Assembly: GCF_003721565.1 (NCBI RefSeq) | Contig: NZ_RJJE01000001.1 | Location: forward strand, 310,001-374,000 | Direction: 5' to 3' | Length of the DNA stretch: 64,000 nt | From: Rufibacter immobilis | GTDB lineage: Bacteria > Bacteroidota > Bacteroidia > Cytophagales > Hymenobacteraceae | Translations under genes and position numbers: made by a program | The notes under the pieces: generated by a model | What the model was told of the DNA's origin: nothing | The model's database searches: none | The model's input: only the letters and a program-made list of their open reading frames with translations | Shown: positions 1 to 11,014 of the stretch, piece after piece | Layout: each line of letters begins with the position of its first letter | How positions within the stretch are numbered: the first letter of the stretch is position 1

Positions 1-3000
1 TGCATCATCTGACGAACCACAACTTCAATGTGTTTATCATTGATCTTTACCCCTTGCAAGCGATATACTTCCTGAATCTCATTCACTAAGTATTCTTGCA
101 CGGCGCCAGGTCCTTGGATGTTCAGGATGTCATTAGGCGTGATGGCTCCATCTGACAATGGAACACCTGCCCGGACAAAGTCATTGTCCTGTACCAAGAT
201 GTGCTTAGAGAGAGGCACCATGTACTTCTTCTTCACACCATCTTTAGATTCAATGTATATCTCACGGTTACCGCGTTTTACGCCACCGTAAGTCACTACA
301 CCATCAATCTCACTCACTACAGCTGGGTTTGATGGATTACGGGCTTCAAAAAGCTCTGTAACACGTGGCAAACCACCTGTAATATCACGAGTTTTACCTA
401 TAGCACGAGGAATTTTAGAGATAATCTGACCCGCTTTGATTCTTTGTCCATCTTCTACTGCCAAGTGAGCTCCTACTGGTATGTTGTAGGTTTTAGGCTC
501 TCCATTTACAGGATTGATAACAATGGCAGGGTTTTTAGTTTTATCCTTCGTTTCGATGATCACTTTCTCACGGTGACCAGTTTGCTCATCAGATTCTTCA
601 CGGAATGTAATTCCTTCCACGATAGACTCATAGGCAATAGTACCATCAAATTCTGAAAGGATAACTGCGTTATATGGATCCCAGTTACACATTTCATCAC
701 CTTTGGCAACAGTGTCTCCCTCATTCACTAGCAAGAATGAACCATAAGGCACGTGGTTACTAATCAATAGCTTGCCTGTAACAGGTTCAACTATTTTCAC
801 CTCACCAGAGCGTCCCATCACTACTTTAACCGGTTCACCTTCTGCATTGGTCGTTTCAATGGTACGAACATCTTCGAACTCAATTACCCCTGCAAACTTG
901 GCTCTGATAGCTGCATCTACCGCAATATTGGACGCAGTACCACCCACGTGGAAAGTACGTAGTGTTAACTGAGTACCAGGCTCACCAATTGATTGTGCCG
1001 CGATAACACCAACAGCTTCACCTTTTTGCACCATACGCCCTGTAGACAGGTTACGTCCGTAGCATTTGGCACAGATTCCACGCTTGGTTTCGCAAGTCAA
1101 TACTGAGCGAATCTCCACACTTTCAATAGCAGTATTCTCAATGATACGGGCTACTTCCTCAGTGATTTCATTTCCTGATTCATGGATTAGTTCTCCGGTG
1201 ATCGGATCAATGATATCATGCACGTTTACACGACCCAAAATACGCTCAGATAAGGATTCAACGATATCCTCATTGTCTTTCAATGCGCTCACTTCCAGAC
1301 CACGTAATGTACCGCAGTCTTCTTCGTTCACAATTACATCCTGAGAAACGTCTACCAGACGGCGTGTCAGATAACCCGCATCGGCTGTTTTCAAGGCTGT
1401 ATCTGCCAGACCTTTACGGGCACCGTGGGTAGAGATGAAGTACTCAATTACATCCAAACCTTCTTTGAAGTTGGAGAGAATTGGGTTTTCGATGATCTCC
1501 CCTACTGAACCTTGTAATGACTTCTGCGGCTTCGCCATCAGACCTCTCATACCACCTAACTGACGAATCTGCTCTCTTGAACCACGGGCTCCTGAGTGCA
1601 TCATCATGAAGATAGAGTTAAAGCCCTGATCGTCTTTTTCCAGACGGTTCATCAAGGTTTCAGTGATCTGGTTGTTAATACGTGTCCAGATATCAATTAC
1701 CTGGTTGTAACGCTCATTATCTGTGATAAGACCCATTGAGTAGTTAGCCCATACAGCGTCTACATCTTTTTGAGCCTGCTCAACCAATATGTCCTTTTCT
1801 TTCGGGATCACGATATCACCTAAGCCCATGGACAATCCTCCTTTATAGGCTGATTGGAAACCAAGGGTTTTGATATCATCCAAGAACTGAGCAGTTCTTG
1901 CCATGCCTGTTACTTTGAACACGCGTGAAATGATCTGCTGCAATTTCTTTTTAGAAAGAAGTTCGTCTACATAACCCACTTCTTCTGGCACAAACTGGTT
2001 GAATAAAACTCTACCAGCAACGGTATCAATGAGCTTTGTTACCAGTTGTCCATTTTCATCAAGTACTTTCGCTCTTACTTTGATGAAGGCATGTTTAGAT
2101 AGACGCCCTTCATTAATAGCAATGATTACCTCTTCTGCGCTATAGAAAGACATCCCTTCTCCAGCGATTTTCTCATTTTCAGTTGAGCGCTTTCCTTTGG
2201 TCACGTAGTACAAGCCCAACACCATGTCCTGAGAAGGTACTGCAATGGGCGCACCGTTAGCAGGGTTCAGGATATTGTGTGAAGCCAACATCAACATAGA
2301 GGCTTCCAAAATAGCAGCCGGTCCAAGAGGAACGTGTACCGCCATCTGGTCACCGTCAAAGTCGGCGTTGAAGGCCGTGGTTACCAATGGGTGAAGCTGG
2401 ATCGCTTTACCTTCAATCAGCTTTGGCTGGAAGGCCTGGATACCTAATCGGTGAAGCGTAGGAGCACGGTTCAGCAGTACTGGGTGTCCCTTCAATACGT
2501 TTTCCAGAATATCCCAAACCACCGGGTCTTTGCGGTCTACGATTTTCTTCGCAGACTTCACCGTTTTCACAATACCGCGCTCAATAAGCTTACGGATGAT
2601 GAACGGCTTGAAAAGCTCAGCGGCCATGTTCTTAGGCAAACCACACTCGTGCAGTTTCAACTCTGGACCTACCACAATAACCGAACGACCAGAGTAGTCA
2701 ACACGCTTACCAAGCAAGTTCTGACGGAAACGTCCTTGCTTACCCTTCAGCATGTCAGAAAGTGACTTCAGAGCCCGGTTACCTTCTGCACGAACAGCAT
2801 TCACTTTCCGTGAGTTGTCGAACAGGGAATCTACCGCTTCCTGCAACATCCGCTTCTCGTTCCGCAGGATTACCTCTGGAGCTTTGATTTCTATCAGACG
2901 CTTCAGACGGTTATTACGGATGATAACGCGGCGGTATAAGTCGTTCAAGTCAGATGTAGCGAAACGACCACCATCTAATGGAACTAACGGACGCAATTCT

Positions 3001-3782
3001 GGTGGAATCACCGGTACCATGCGGATTACCATCCACTCTGGCTTGTTCTCAATTCTAGTGGCGGCATCACGGAATGCTTCCACTACCCGCAGACGCTTCA
3101 AAGCTTCCGCTTTCCGCTGCTGAGAAGTCTCATGGGCAGCAGAATAACGCAGGTCGTAAGAAAGGTCATCTAGGTTGATGCGCTCCAGTAACATCTGTAG
3201 CGCCTCGGCTCCCATCTTCGCGATGAACTTGTTTGGATCATGGTTGTCCAACATCTGGTTCTCACGTGGCAGCTTGTCAATCATGTCCAGGTACTCATCT
3301 TCGGTGAGGAAGTCCAGCATGTTCACGCCGTCTTCACCTAAGATACCTGGCTGGATTACTACGTACCGCTCATAATAGATAATCTGGTCAAGCTTCTTTG
3401 TTGGTAAGCCTAACAGATAACCAATTTTGTTTGGGAGTGATTTGAAGTACCAGATATGGGCTACCGGTACCACTAATTCAATATGTCCCATGCGCTCACG
3501 GCGCACTTTCTTCTCAGTTACTTCAACGCCGCAGCGGTCACAGATAATCCCTTTGTAACGGATTCTCTTGTATTTACCGCAGTGGCACTCCCAGTCCTTC
3601 ACTGGCCCGAAAATCCGCTCGCAGAACAAACCGCCCATCTCAGGCTTGTAAGTTCTGTAGTTAATGGTTTCCGGCTTGGTTACCTCACCATTAGATCTCT
3701 CCAGAATTGATTCTGGGGAAGCTAAGCTGATGGTAACTTTAGAGAAGTCCTGGATTAATTTCTTATTTCTTGCTAACGCCAT
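1..3782 (-). CDS. rpoC: RNA polymerase beta' subunit, 3' end outside window
   Basis: This is the largest catalytic subunit of RNA polymerase. About 1260 N-terminal codons are present and the frame runs open off the left edge, so the C-terminus is missing. The start at 3782 gives [15 protein letters not shown]. The N-terminal zinc ribbon ([13 protein letters not shown] followed by CDRCG) lies near residues 70-90. The Mg-binding active-site loop NADFDGDQM is near residue 470, and a second cysteine cluster ([12 protein letters not shown]) is encoded around 1050-1100. It is co-directional with rpoB, separated by a gap of about 120 bp that carries a copy of the palindromic repeat. Identification is certain; only the missing end limits the call. 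Confidence 0.98.
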   Translation of the reverse strand, partial: MALARNKKLIQDFSKVTISLASPESILERSNGEVTKPETINYRTYKPEMGGLFCERIFGPVKDWECHCGKYKRIRYKGIICDRCGVEVTEKKVRRERMGHIELVVPVAHIWYFKSLPNKIGYLLGLPTKKLDQIIYYERYVVIQPGILGEDGVNMLDFLTEDEYLDMIDKLPRENQMLDNHDPNKFIAKMGAEALQMLLERINLDDLSYDLRYSAAHETSQQRKAEALKRLRVVEAFRDAATRIENKPEWMVIRMVPVIPPELRPLVPLDGGRFATSDLNDLYRRVIIRNNRLKRLIEIKAPEVILRNEKRMLQEAVDSLFDNSRKVNAVRAEGNRALKSLSDMLKGKQGRFRQNLLGKRVDYSGRSVIVVGPELKLHECGLPKNMAAELFKPFIIRKLIERGIVKTVKSAKKIVDRKDPVVWDILENVLKGHPVLLNRAPTLHRLGIQAFQPKLIEGKAIQLHPLVTTAFNADFDGDQMAVHVPLGPAAILEASMLMLASHNILNPANGAPIAVPSQDMVLGLYYVTKGKRSTENEKIAGEGMSFYSAEEVIIAINEGRLSKHAFIKVRAKVLDENGQLVTKLIDTVAGRVLFNQFVPEEVGYVDELLSKKKLQQIISRVFKVTGMARTAQFLDDIKTLGFQSAYKGGLSMGLGDIVIPKEKDILVEQAQKDVDAVWANYSMGLITDNERYNQVIDIWTRINNQITETLMNRLEKDDQGFNSIFMMMHSGARGSREQIRQLGGMRGLMAKPQKSLQGSVGEIIENPILSNFKEGLDVIEYFISTHGARKGLADTALKTADAGYLTRRLVDVSQDVIVNEEDCGTLRGLEVSALKDNEDIVESLSERILGRVNVHDIIDPITGELIHESGNEITEEVARIIENTAIESVEIRSVLTCETKRGICAKCYGRNLSTGRMVQKGEAVGVIAAQSIGEPGTQLTLRTFHVGGTASNIAVDAAIRAKFAGVIEFEDVRTIETTNAEGEPVKVVMGRSGEVKIVEPVTGKLLISNHVPYGSFLLVNEGDTVAKGDEMCNWDPYNAVILSEFDGTIAYESIVEGITFREESDEQTGHREKVIIETKDKTKNPAIVINPVNGEPKTYNIPVGAHLAVEDGQRIKAGQIISKIPRAIGKTRDITGGLPRVTELFEARNPSNPAVVSEIDGVVTYGGVKRGNREIYIESKDGVKKKYMVPLSKHILVQDNDFVRAGVPLSDGAITPNDILNIQGPGAVQEYLVNEIQEVYRLQGVKINDKHIEVVVRQMM

Positions 3783-3860
3783 GCTATGTGTTGCTAGATA
3801 TGTAAAATTCCTATTTACTAAGCAGCTCTTCTAACGCGTAAGAGGGAGACCCCAGAAAAG

Positions 3861-3901
3861 GCGTTTAGCGGCCCTTTTTCTGAAATCTCCTCCAAAACAG
3901 C
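3861..3901. repeat. Palindromic GTTTAG repeat, rpoB-rpoC spacer
   Basis: A degenerate copy of the window-wide element: left arm gcgtttagcggccctttttc and a weak right arm ctccaaaac. It sits inside an essential operon, which makes a purely terminating role unlikely. Confidence 0.6.
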
Positions 3902-3904
3902 TTT

Positions 3905-6900
3905 TTAGTCCAGCGTAATTTCCAAGGCTAAGCCTCTGAGCTCGTGGATTAACACGTTGAATGATTCTGGGATATTCGGTTTCGGCAATACGTCTCCTTT
4001 TACAATGGCTTCGTATGCTTTCGCGCGACCAATCACATCATCAGACTTCACGGTCAAGATCTCTTGTAGCACGTTAGCGGCACCAAAAGCCTCCAACGCC
4101 CACACCTCCATCTCACCAAAACGCTGACCACCAAACTGGGCTTTACCACCCAATGGTTGCTGCGTGATCAATGAGTATGGTCCAATGGAACGGGCGTGCA
4201 TCTTATCGTCAACCAAGTGACCCAGTTTCAGCATGTAGATAACACCTACAGTGACAGGTTGATCAAAACGGTCTCCGCTCAAGCCATCATACAGGTAGGT
4301 ACGTCCAAAACGAGGCACCCCAGCTTCCGCCAGTTCTGCCGAAACTTGCTCTTCAGAAGCACCGTCGAAAATTGGAGTAGCGTATTTACGACCCAATTTC
4401 AAACCTGCCCATCCTAATACAGTTTCATAGATCTGCCCGATGTTCATCCTTGATGGTACCCCAAGAGGGTTTAGCACGATGTCCATTGGCGTTCCGTCTT
4501 CTAAGAACGGCATGTCCTCTTCCCGCACAATTCTGGCTACAACTCCCTTGTTACCGTGACGACCCGCCATTTTATCACCTACTTTCAGCTTACGCTTCTT
4601 CGCGATGTATACTTTGGCCAGCTGCACAATACCTGCAGGAAGCTCATCCCCAACTTCTAACGTGAATCTGTCACGTTTGAAGCGAGCAGAGATCATGTTG
4701 CGGCGTTTGGTGTAGTTCTTCACCAACTCCAGTAACATTTTATTAGTCTGCTCATCGGAGGTCCAGCCTTCCAGAATAAGGTCTTTGAACATGTTCACCT
4801 CCTCCGGAACAGCATAGTTGCTTTCATCCTTGTAAGGGTTCTTGTCTGGGAAAAGAGCATCAGTGATGTTCTTTTTACCAAACTTGGCACCTTTCGATAA
4901 GATTTCATCTCCAAAGCGATGACGTACTCCTTGGCTAGTTTTACCTTCCAACAACTCTACCAGCTTCTCAATCATCACGTTTTTAACCGCTTTGAGTTCG
5001 CTGTTGTACTTTGTCTTCAGGTCTTCTACCTCTTTCTTAGCCTTAGCACGGAGGTTCTTATCTTTCTTAGGACGAGAGAATAACTTTGTCTCAATTACCA
5101 CACCATTCAATGATGGCGGTGCCTTGAGGGAAGCATCCTTCACATCACCGGCTTTGTCACCGAAGATGGCACGGAGCAGTTTTTCTTCCGGCGTTGGATC
5201 TGTCTCTCCTTTCGGAGTGATTTTTCCAATCAGAATATCACCTTCTCTAACTTCAGCACCAATACGAATGATACCATTCTCATCTAAGTTCCGAACCGCT
5301 TCTTCGCTTACGTTCGGGATTTCAGAGGTTAATTCCTCTTCCCCTCTTTTCGTCTCACGAACTTCCAGTTCAAACTCTTCAATGTGAATAGAGGTAAACA
5401 CGTCATCTCTCACTACACGCTCAGAGATCACAATCGCATCCTCAAAGTTATATCCCTGCCAAGGCATGAATGCCACTTGTAGGTTTCTACCTAATGCTAG
5501 TTCACCTTGATTGGTAGCATAACCTTCGCATAAAGCCTGCCCTTTGGTTACCCGCTCATTCTTCTTAACCAAAGGAGTAAGGTTGATGCAGGTATCTTGG
5601 TTCGTGCGGCGGAACTTAATCAAGTCATAGGTCACATACTCTGCATCAAAGCTAACCAGCTTCTCTTCTTCAGAGAGATCATAACGAATGATGATTTTAT
5701 CTGCATCTACGAAATGTACGTACCCATCTCCTTCTGCTCTAACTAAAGCCCTAGAGTCAAGTGCAGCTCTGAGTTCCAGACCTGTCCCAACAATTGGAGC
5801 TTGTGGCTTCAGTAACGGTACTGCCTGACGCTGCATGTTAGATCCCATCAAGGCGCGGTTCGCATCATCATGCTCCAGAAACGGAATTAATGAAGCCGCT
5901 ACAGACACAATCTGATTAGGAGCAACGTCCATATACGTGTAACGCTCTGGCTCTACTACTGGGAAGTCACCTTCAAAACGACCTTTAACTTTATCATTGA
6001 CAAAGTTGCCGTTTTCATCTATAACTGCGTTAGCCTGCGCGATATGGTGAGTATCTTCCTCCTCTGCAGTCAAGTACTTCACACCTGAGGTGATATCTAC
6101 CTTACCTTCCACCACATTGCGATACGGTGTTTCAATAAAGCCCATGCTGTTCACGCGTGCATGCACACATAGCGAAGATATCAGACCAATGTTTGGTCCT
6201 TCAGGAGTCTCAATGGTACAAAGACGTCCATAGTGGGTATAGTGTACGTCACGTACCTCAAAACCTGCACGCTCCCGAGACAGACCTCCTGGCCCCAGAG
6301 CAGAAACACGACGCTTGTGTGTTATCTCTGCCAATGGGTTGGTTTGGTCCATGAACTGAGACAGCTGGTTCGTTCCGAAGAAGGAGTTGATCACCGAAGA
6401 AAGAGTACGTGCGTTGATCAAATCAACGGGTTTAAATTCTTCGTTATCGCGCACGTTCATACGCTCTTTGATGGTTCTAGCCATACGGGCTAAGCCTACA
6501 CCAAATTGAGCATACAACTGTTCACCCACTGTTCTAACACGGCGGTTACTTAAGTGGTCAATATCATCAACAACAGCTCTTGAGTTGATCAAGCCAATCA
6601 AGTACTTCACAATAAGAACAATGTCTTCATTGGTCAATACTTTAGCTTCCCAGTTCTTATCAAGACCTAATTTCTTATTGATTCTATAACGCCCAACATC
6701 ACCCAAGTCATAGCGCTTATCACTGAAGAAAAGCTTTTGGATGATATCACGAGCGGTTTCTTCATCAGGAGCCTCTGTATTTCTCAGTTGACGATAGATC
6801 TGTTCTACCGCTTCTTTCTCTGAGTTGGAGTTGTCCTTCTGTAAGGTATTATATATGATGTTGTAGTCAGCGATGTTAACATTCTCACGGTGTAGGATGA

Positions 6901-7777
6901 TTGATTTAACACCTGAGTCAATGATTACGTCTAAATCATCTTCCGTTACTTCAGAATCACGCTCTAATAGAACTTCATTTCTATCAATAGATACTACTTC
7001 ACCAGTATCTTCGTCAACGAAGTCTTCAGTCCATGTCCGCAGAACCCTTGCAGCAAGCTTTCTTCCCACTACACCCTTCAATGTTTTTTTGTCTGCTTTT
7101 ACTTCTTCAGACAATCCAAAGAGGTCTAAGATATCCTTATCTGTACCATAACCGATAGCACGGAGCAATGTAGTAACAGGGAATTTCTTTTTCCGATCGA
7201 TGTACGCGTACATTACGTTGTTAACGTCAGTAGCGAATTCAATCCATGAACCTTTGAACGGAATAATTCTGGCAGAATATAGTTTTGTCCCGTTGGTATG
7301 CTTACTTTGGGCAAAGAAAACACCTGGGGAGCGGTGCAACTGTGAAACAATGACACGCTCTGCGCCGTTGATCACAAAAGAACCTTTCTCCGTCATGTAC
7401 GGGATGTTTCCTAAGAATACCTCCTGCTCAATTGTCTCAAAATCCTCATTATCTGTATCATTACAAATAAGACGAAGTTTCGCTTTCAAAGGAACGGAGT
7501 AAGTTAAGCCACGATCAATACACTCATCTACAGAGTATTTTGGTGGATCAACGTGATAATCTACGAATTCCAGTACGAAATTCTCTCTTGAATCAGAGAT
7601 CGGAAAGTTTTCAGCAAATACTTTGAAAAGACCTTCTTCCGTCCGGTTCTCGGCAGCGGTTTCCAACTGGAAAAAGTCTTGAAAAGATTGGAGCTGTACA
7701 TCCAAAAAGTCAGGATAATCAATCACTGACTTGATAGACGCAAAATTAATCCGCTCTGTGGTTTTACTTGTTGCCAA
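3905..7777 (-). CDS. rpoB: RNA polymerase beta subunit
   Basis: This is the 1290-residue beta subunit, which with beta' forms the catalytic core of RNA polymerase. The rifampicin-pocket segment [20 protein letters not shown] lies around residue 470 with wild-type-looking residues (D in MDQTN, H and R in THKRR). The conserved C-terminal [18 protein letters not shown] is present. Length is typical for Bacteroidota, which lack some lineage inserts of Proteobacteria. It follows rplL by 153 bp, a gap that contains a hairpin, and precedes rpoC. It is expected to be transcribed both from upstream ribosomal promoters and by partial readthrough. Confidence 0.99.
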   Translation of the reverse strand: MATSKTTERINFASIKSVIDYPDFLDVQLQSFQDFFQLETAAENRTEEGLFKVFAENFPISDSRENFVLEFVDYHVDPPKYSVDECIDRGLTYSVPLKAKLRLICNDTDNEDFETIEQEVFLGNIPYMTEKGSFVINGAERVIVSQLHRSPGVFFAQSKHTNGTKLYSARIIPFKGSWIEFATDVNNVMYAYIDRKKKFPVTTLLRAIGYGTDKDILDLFGLSEEVKADKKTLKGVVGRKLAARVLRTWTEDFVDEDTGEVVSIDRNEVLLERDSEVTEDDLDVIIDSGVKSIILHRENVNIADYNIIYNTLQKDNSNSEKEAVEQIYRQLRNTEAPDEETARDIIQKLFFSDKRYDLGDVGRYRINKKLGLDKNWEAKVLTNEDIVLIVKYLIGLINSRAVVDDIDHLSNRRVRTVGEQLYAQFGVGLARMARTIKERMNVRDNEEFKPVDLINARTLSSVINSFFGTNQLSQFMDQTNPLAEITHKRRVSALGPGGLSRERAGFEVRDVHYTHYGRLCTIETPEGPNIGLISSLCVHARVNSMGFIETPYRNVVEGKVDITSGVKYLTAEEEDTHHIAQANAVIDENGNFVNDKVKGRFEGDFPVVEPERYTYMDVAPNQIVSVAASLIPFLEHDDANRALMGSNMQRQAVPLLKPQAPIVGTGLELRAALDSRALVRAEGDGYVHFVDADKIIIRYDLSEEEKLVSFDAEYVTYDLIKFRRTNQDTCINLTPLVKKNERVTKGQALCEGYATNQGELALGRNLQVAFMPWQGYNFEDAIVISERVVRDDVFTSIHIEEFELEVRETKRGEEELTSEIPNVSEEAVRNLDENGIIRIGAEVREGDILIGKITPKGETDPTPEEKLLRAIFGDKAGDVKDASLKAPPSLNGVVIETKLFSRPKKDKNLRAKAKKEVEDLKTKYNSELKAVKNVMIEKLVELLEGKTSQGVRHRFGDEILSKGAKFGKKNITDALFPDKNPYKDESNYAVPEEVNMFKDLILEGWTSDEQTNKMLLELVKNYTKRRNMISARFKRDRFTLEVGDELPAGIVQLAKVYIAKKRKLKVGDKMAGRHGNKGVVARIVREEDMPFLEDGTPMDIVLNPLGVPSRMNIGQIYETVLGWAGLKLGRKYATPIFDGASEEQVSAELAEAGVPRFGRTYLYDGLSGDRFDQPVTVGVIYMLKLGHLVDDKMHARSIGPYSLITQQPLGGKAQFGGQRFGEMEVWALEAFGAANVLQEILTVKSDDVIGRAKAYEAIVKGDVLPKPNIPESFNVLIHELRGLALEITLD

Positions 7778-7872
7778 AGTTGTCAGATTTTTACGTTTAA
7801 ACTTTGTCGTGCCCGCGAATAGTTTCTTCGCTGACAGAATTTTCTAGAAAATCATTTCTAGGTACAAACAGG

Positions 7873-7899
7873 AAAAGACCTGACGAAATTGCCAGGTCT
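7873..7899 (-). terminator. Hairpin between rplL and rpoB, possible attenuator
   Basis: Read on the minus strand, an AGACCTG arm and a CAGGTCT arm are separated by about ten bases and followed by TTTT. The U-tract is short, so partial termination between the ribosomal genes and rpoBC is plausible, as is known for the rplL-rpoB gap of E. coli. No promoter for rpoB was clear. Confidence 0.5.
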
Positions 7900-7930
7900 A
7901 ACCCTTAATGGTGATGGAAGGTAGTGTGGA

Positions 7931-8314
7931 TTACTTAACCTCCACTTCAGCACCAGCTTCTTCCAATTGCTTCTTCAATGAATCTGCTTCATCTTTAGCA
8001 ACACCTTCTTTCAATGGTTTTGGAGCACCATCAACAAGTTCTTTTGCTTCTTTCAAGCCAAGACCAGTCAATTCTTTCACTAGCTTCACAACTGCTAGTT
8101 TAGAGGCACCAGCTGACTTAAGGACTACATCGAAAGATGTTTTCTCCTCAGCAGCGGCTCCGGCGTCTCCACCGGCAGCACCACCTGCTACCATTACAGG
8201 AGCAGCAGCTGCTGGCTCAATACCATACTCATCCTTAAGAATAGTAGCAAGTTCATTAACTTCTTTTACAGTTAAGTTAACCAACTGCTCAGCGAATGCT
8301 TTCAAATCTGCCAT
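7931..8314 (-). CDS. rplL: 50S ribosomal protein bL12 (L7/L12)
   Basis: This 127-residue acidic stalk protein dimerises on uL10 and recruits translational GTPases. An N-terminal dimerisation segment ([21 protein letters not shown]) is followed by an Ala/Gly-rich hinge at about residues 37-55. The C-terminal domain carries the usual [12 protein letters not shown] and [19 protein letters not shown] segments. It lies 38 bp after rplJ in the same transcription unit, the standard rplJ-rplL arrangement. Confidence 0.99.
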   Translation of the reverse strand: MADLKAFAEQLVNLTVKEVNELATILKDEYGIEPAAAAPVMVAGGAAGGDAGAAAEEKTSFDVVLKSAGASKLAVVKLVKELTGLGLKEAKELVDGAPKPLKEGVAKDEADSLKKQLEEAGAEVEVK

Positions 8315-8352
8315 TTTTATTAGTAATTAAAAGTTGTTTTAAAATTGAAATG

Positions 8353-8880
8353 TTATTGTTCTTTCTCTGATAAAGTCTTAACCAAGCCAGCCAAGATATT
8401 GCCACCGCTCTGAAGGGCAGAAATAACGTTTTTGGCAGGAGACTGAAGCAAGCCAATGATTTCGCCAATAAGCTCTTCTTTAGACTTGATCTTGCTTAGC
8501 GCATCTAATTGGTCATCACCAAGGTAAATGCTGCTATCAATATAAGCTCCTTTCAAAACTGGCTTTTTATTACCTCCTTTGCGGAAGTCAAGCAAAAGTT
8601 TAGCAGGAGCATTACCTGTAGTCGCCTCAAACAATAAGCCTGAAGATCCTTTCAAGGCAACATCTAAAGATGATGTATCAACATCTAAAGTGTCTAATGC
8701 TTTACGAATCAGAGTGTTTTTGTACACTTTGTACTCAATCCCTCTATCAAAGCACAGTCTTCTGAATTTATTGATAGTTGCAACTGTCAATTCTGAAGCG
8801 TCTGTGATGTAGACGAAGGAGTTTTGCGAGAACTTCTCGCTCAGGTCACGTACAATGATTTCTTTCTCTTCCCGTGTCAT
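8353..8880 (-). CDS. rplJ: 50S ribosomal protein uL10
   Basis: A 175-residue stalk base protein that anchors bL12 dimers on 23S rRNA. It starts MTREEKEIIVRDLSEKF and has the expected central segment FRRLCFDRGIEYKVYKNTL. Its C-terminal helical tail (LQSPAKNVISALQSGG onward) is the bL12-binding region. It is 9 bp downstream of rplA and followed by rplL, so stoichiometric co-expression is expected. Confidence 0.98.
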   Translation of the reverse strand: MTREEKEIIVRDLSEKFSQNSFVYITDASELTVATINKFRRLCFDRGIEYKVYKNTLIRKALDTLDVDTSSLDVALKGSSGLLFEATTGNAPAKLLLDFRKGGNKKPVLKGAYIDSSIYLGDDQLDALSKIKSKEELIGEIIGLLQSPAKNVISALQSGGNILAGLVKTLSEKEQ

Positions 8881-8889
8881 CTCTTCTCG

Positions 8890-9579
8890 TTAAATTGAGT
8901 TTTTGTCAACTACTACACCAGGACTCATTGTACTTGACAATGTGATGCTCTTAATATAAGTTCCTTTCGCAGAAGATGGCTTCAAACGGTTGAGGGTAGC
9001 AATAACCTCTGTTGCGTTTGCAGCAATCTGATCTGGTCCAAAAGATACTTTACCAATGCTAGTGTGAATGATACCGGTTTTGTCAACTTTGAAGTCAATT
9101 TTACCAGCTTTTACTTCTTTCACTGCTTTGGCTACATCTGTAGTTACAGTACCAGCTTTAGGGTTTGGCATCAAGTTACGTGGTCCCAGAATACGACCTA
9201 ATCTACCAACTTTAGCCATTACAGCAGGCATAGTGATAATCACGTCAATATCAGTCCATCCTTTTTCAATTTTCTGGATGTACTCATCTAAGCCTACGAA
9301 GTCTGCACCTGCATCTTTCGCTTCCTGCTCTTTGTCAGGAGTGCAAAGTACTAATACACGCACATCTTTCCCGGTTCCATGGGGAAGAGTAACCACCCCT
9401 CTTACCATTTGATCAGCCTTACGCGGGTCAACTCCCAAACGCACATCAATGTCAACAGAGGCATCAAACTTAGTGAAAGTAATTTCTTTCACTACACCTG
9501 CTGCATCTAACAAAGAGTATTCCTTTTTAGGATCGTACTTCGCTAAGACTGCTTTTCTGTTTTTAGAAATTCTAGCCAT
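8890..9579 (-). CDS. rplA: 50S ribosomal protein uL1
   Basis: A 229-residue L1 stalk protein that binds 23S rRNA near the E site. Conserved segments include LPHGTGK near the middle of the N-terminal domain and [20 protein letters not shown]. The length is normal. It is separated from rplK by 11 bp, reproducing the universal rplK-rplA pair. In other bacteria L1 autogenously represses rplKA translation; no specific mRNA site was resolved here. Confidence 0.99.
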   Translation of the reverse strand: MARISKNRKAVLAKYDPKKEYSLLDAAGVVKEITFTKFDASVDIDVRLGVDPRKADQMVRGVVTLPHGTGKDVRVLVLCTPDKEQEAKDAGADFVGLDEYIQKIEKGWTDIDVIITMPAVMAKVGRLGRILGPRNLMPNPKAGTVTTDVAKAVKEVKAGKIDFKVDKTGIIHTSIGKVSFGPDQIAANATEVIATLNRLKPSSAKGTYIKSITLSSTMSPGVVVDKNSI

Positions 9580-9590
9580 TTGCTTCTTAA

Positions 9591-10034
9591 TTACTCACTC
9601 CAGGGAGCAGTTCCTTTAACTGTGATACCCATGCTTCTTGCGGTACCAGCTACCAATCTCATTGCCGCCTCAACTTTGAAAGCATTCAGGTCAGGCATCT
9701 TGATTTCTGCAATCTCACGAATTTGATCCCAAGTCACAGAACCCACTTTGTTACGGTTAGGCTCTTTAGATCCAGATTTAATTTTCGCTGCATCCATCAA
9801 TAATACTGGAGCGGGAGGAGTTTTAATTACGAAGTCAAAAGACTTGTCAGTGTACATTGTAATCAAAACTGGGCATACTTGGCCGGCCTTATCTTGAGTT
9901 CTAGCATTGAATTGCTTACAGAACTCCATAATGTTAAGACCTTTAGATCCAAGTGCAGGTCCAATCGGCGGTGCTGGATTCGCGGCGCCTCCCTTTACCT
10001 GAAGTTTCAGATAACCTTTTATTTCTTTTGCCAT
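9591..10034 (-). CDS. rplK: 50S ribosomal protein uL11
   Basis: A 147-residue protein of the GTPase-associated centre. The N-terminal Pro-rich segment [19 protein letters not shown] and the C-terminal rRNA-binding [13 protein letters not shown] are both present. It begins 12 bp after nusG, so nusG, rplK and rplA form a tight unit. Length and sequence are typical. Confidence 0.99.
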   Translation of the reverse strand: MAKEIKGYLKLQVKGGAANPAPPIGPALGSKGLNIMEFCKQFNARTQDKAGQVCPVLITMYTDKSFDFVIKTPPAPVLLMDAAKIKSGSKEPNRNKVGSVTWDQIREIAEIKMPDLNAFKVEAAMRLVAGTARSMGITVKGTAPWSE

Positions 10035-10046
10035 TACTATTTATTA

Positions 10047-10604
10047 CTACTGTTCTTTTTCTACCTGCATGTAGTTCAGTTCAACAGGAGTATTACGCCC
10101 GAAGATCTTCACCATCACGTTTAGTTTACGACGCTCTTCAAACACTTCCTCAACTGTTCCTGAGAAACCATTGAATGGACCGTCCATAACCTTTACTGTC
10201 TCCCCAACAATAAATGGGGTCTCCAGAGTTTCCACCTGCTCGTCTGTCTCATCTACCTTTCCTAAGATCCGGTTAACTTCAGACATGCGTAACGGAACAG
10301 GTTTAGTAGTGGCGTTACCACCATTAGCACCTAAGAATCCAATTACCCCAGGGGTGCTTGTAATTAAGTGTTCTACCTCTCCATTGGAGATATCTGCATA
10401 CACCAACACATAACCCGGAAAAAAGCTACGTTCTCTAACCCGCTTTTTGCCGTTACGCATTTCATATACTTTTTCAGAAGGAATTAGCACCTGAGGCACC
10501 ATTTCCGTTAAATTATGACGCGCTACTTCGTTCTCTAGATAAGACTTTGCTTTCTTCTCCTGACCAGAAACAGCCCGCACTACATACCATTTTAAATCTG
10601 CCAT
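10047..10604 (-). CDS. nusG: Transcription termination/antitermination factor NusG
   Basis: This 185-residue protein contacts the RNA polymerase clamp and couples transcription to translation or Rho. The N-terminal NGN domain begins KWYVVRAVSGQEKKAKSYLE and includes FFPGYVLVYAD. The C-terminal KOW domain includes VKVMDGPFNGFSGTVEEVFEE. It lies 15 bp after secE, the classic secE-nusG pair. Confidence 0.98.
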   Translation of the reverse strand: MADLKWYVVRAVSGQEKKAKSYLENEVARHNLTEMVPQVLIPSEKVYEMRNGKKRVRERSFFPGYVLVYADISNGEVEHLITSTPGVIGFLGANGGNATTKPVPLRMSEVNRILGKVDETDEQVETLETPFIVGETVKVMDGPFNGFSGTVEEVFEERRKLNVMVKIFGRNTPVELNYMQVEKEQ

Positions 10605-10619
10605 TTTCTCCAGCTTAAA

Positions 10620-10811
10620 TTAGAACTGGTTATAGAACCATTCCAGGGTGGAGTCGTAAACAAAGTCCATAGCACCTACAACAACTGCAAACACAACAGA
10701 CCCAACCAAAACTAAAATAGAGCTTTTCTGAAGCTCTAAGTAACTCGGCCAGGTTACCTTGTGCTGCATTTCCTCTACAGCGTCATTGAAAAATTTCGTC
10801 AGCTTTCCCAT
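10620..10811 (-). CDS. secE: Preprotein translocase subunit SecE
   Basis: A 63-residue single-pass form of SecE, the essential partner of SecY in the inner-membrane translocon. The start MGKLTKFFNDAVEEM at 10811 is chosen because the longer in-frame reading up to 10865 enters tRNA-Trp. The amphipathic helix HKVTWPSYLELQKSSI precedes one transmembrane segment (ILVLVGSVVFAVVVGAMDFVY). The tRNA-Trp-secE-nusG order supports the call. Confidence 0.96.
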   Translation of the reverse strand: MGKLTKFFNDAVEEMQHKVTWPSYLELQKSSILVLVGSVVFAVVVGAMDFVYDSTLEWFYNQF

Positions 10812-10834
10812 TCTGATGCTATTAACTCTATTTG

Positions 10835-10907
10835 CACGGGAGGTAGGACTCGAACCTACAACCAATGGTTTTGGAGACCACTACTCTACCAATTGAGCTA
10901 CTCCCGT
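10835..10907 (-). tRNA. tRNA-Trp (CCA)
   Basis: A 73-nt cloverleaf reads on the minus strand with a 7-bp acceptor stem (acgggag/ctcccgt), D arm, anticodon loop ctCCAaa and T loop ttcgagt. The anticodon CCA reads UGG. CCA is not genome-encoded at the 3' end. It lies between tuf and secE, a frequent bacterial arrangement. Confidence 0.97.
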
Positions 10908-10940
10908 AAAAAAATGCACACCATTCATTCAAATGGAGTG

Positions 10941-10972
10941 CAAATGTAATATTGTTTTCTAAAAAAAACAAG
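10941..10972 (-). promoter_or_regulatory. Candidate promoter for tRNA-Trp-secE-nusG
   Basis: On the minus strand CTTG and TACATTTG are separated by 20 bp, matching the Bacteroidota -33/-7 pattern. The -33 part overlaps the tuf terminator stem. The predicted start is about 25 bp before the tRNA. Confidence 0.5.
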
Positions 10973-11005
10973 TCCGCCTCACTTTATTAAGAAAGACGGA
11001 CTTGT
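10961..11005 (-). terminator. Rho-independent terminator of tuf
   Basis: On the minus strand an ACAAGTCCGTC arm pairs with GGCGGACTTGT and is followed by an eight-T run, directly after the tuf stop codon. A strong intrinsic terminator. Confidence 0.9.
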
Positions 11006-11014
11006 AATTTTTAT

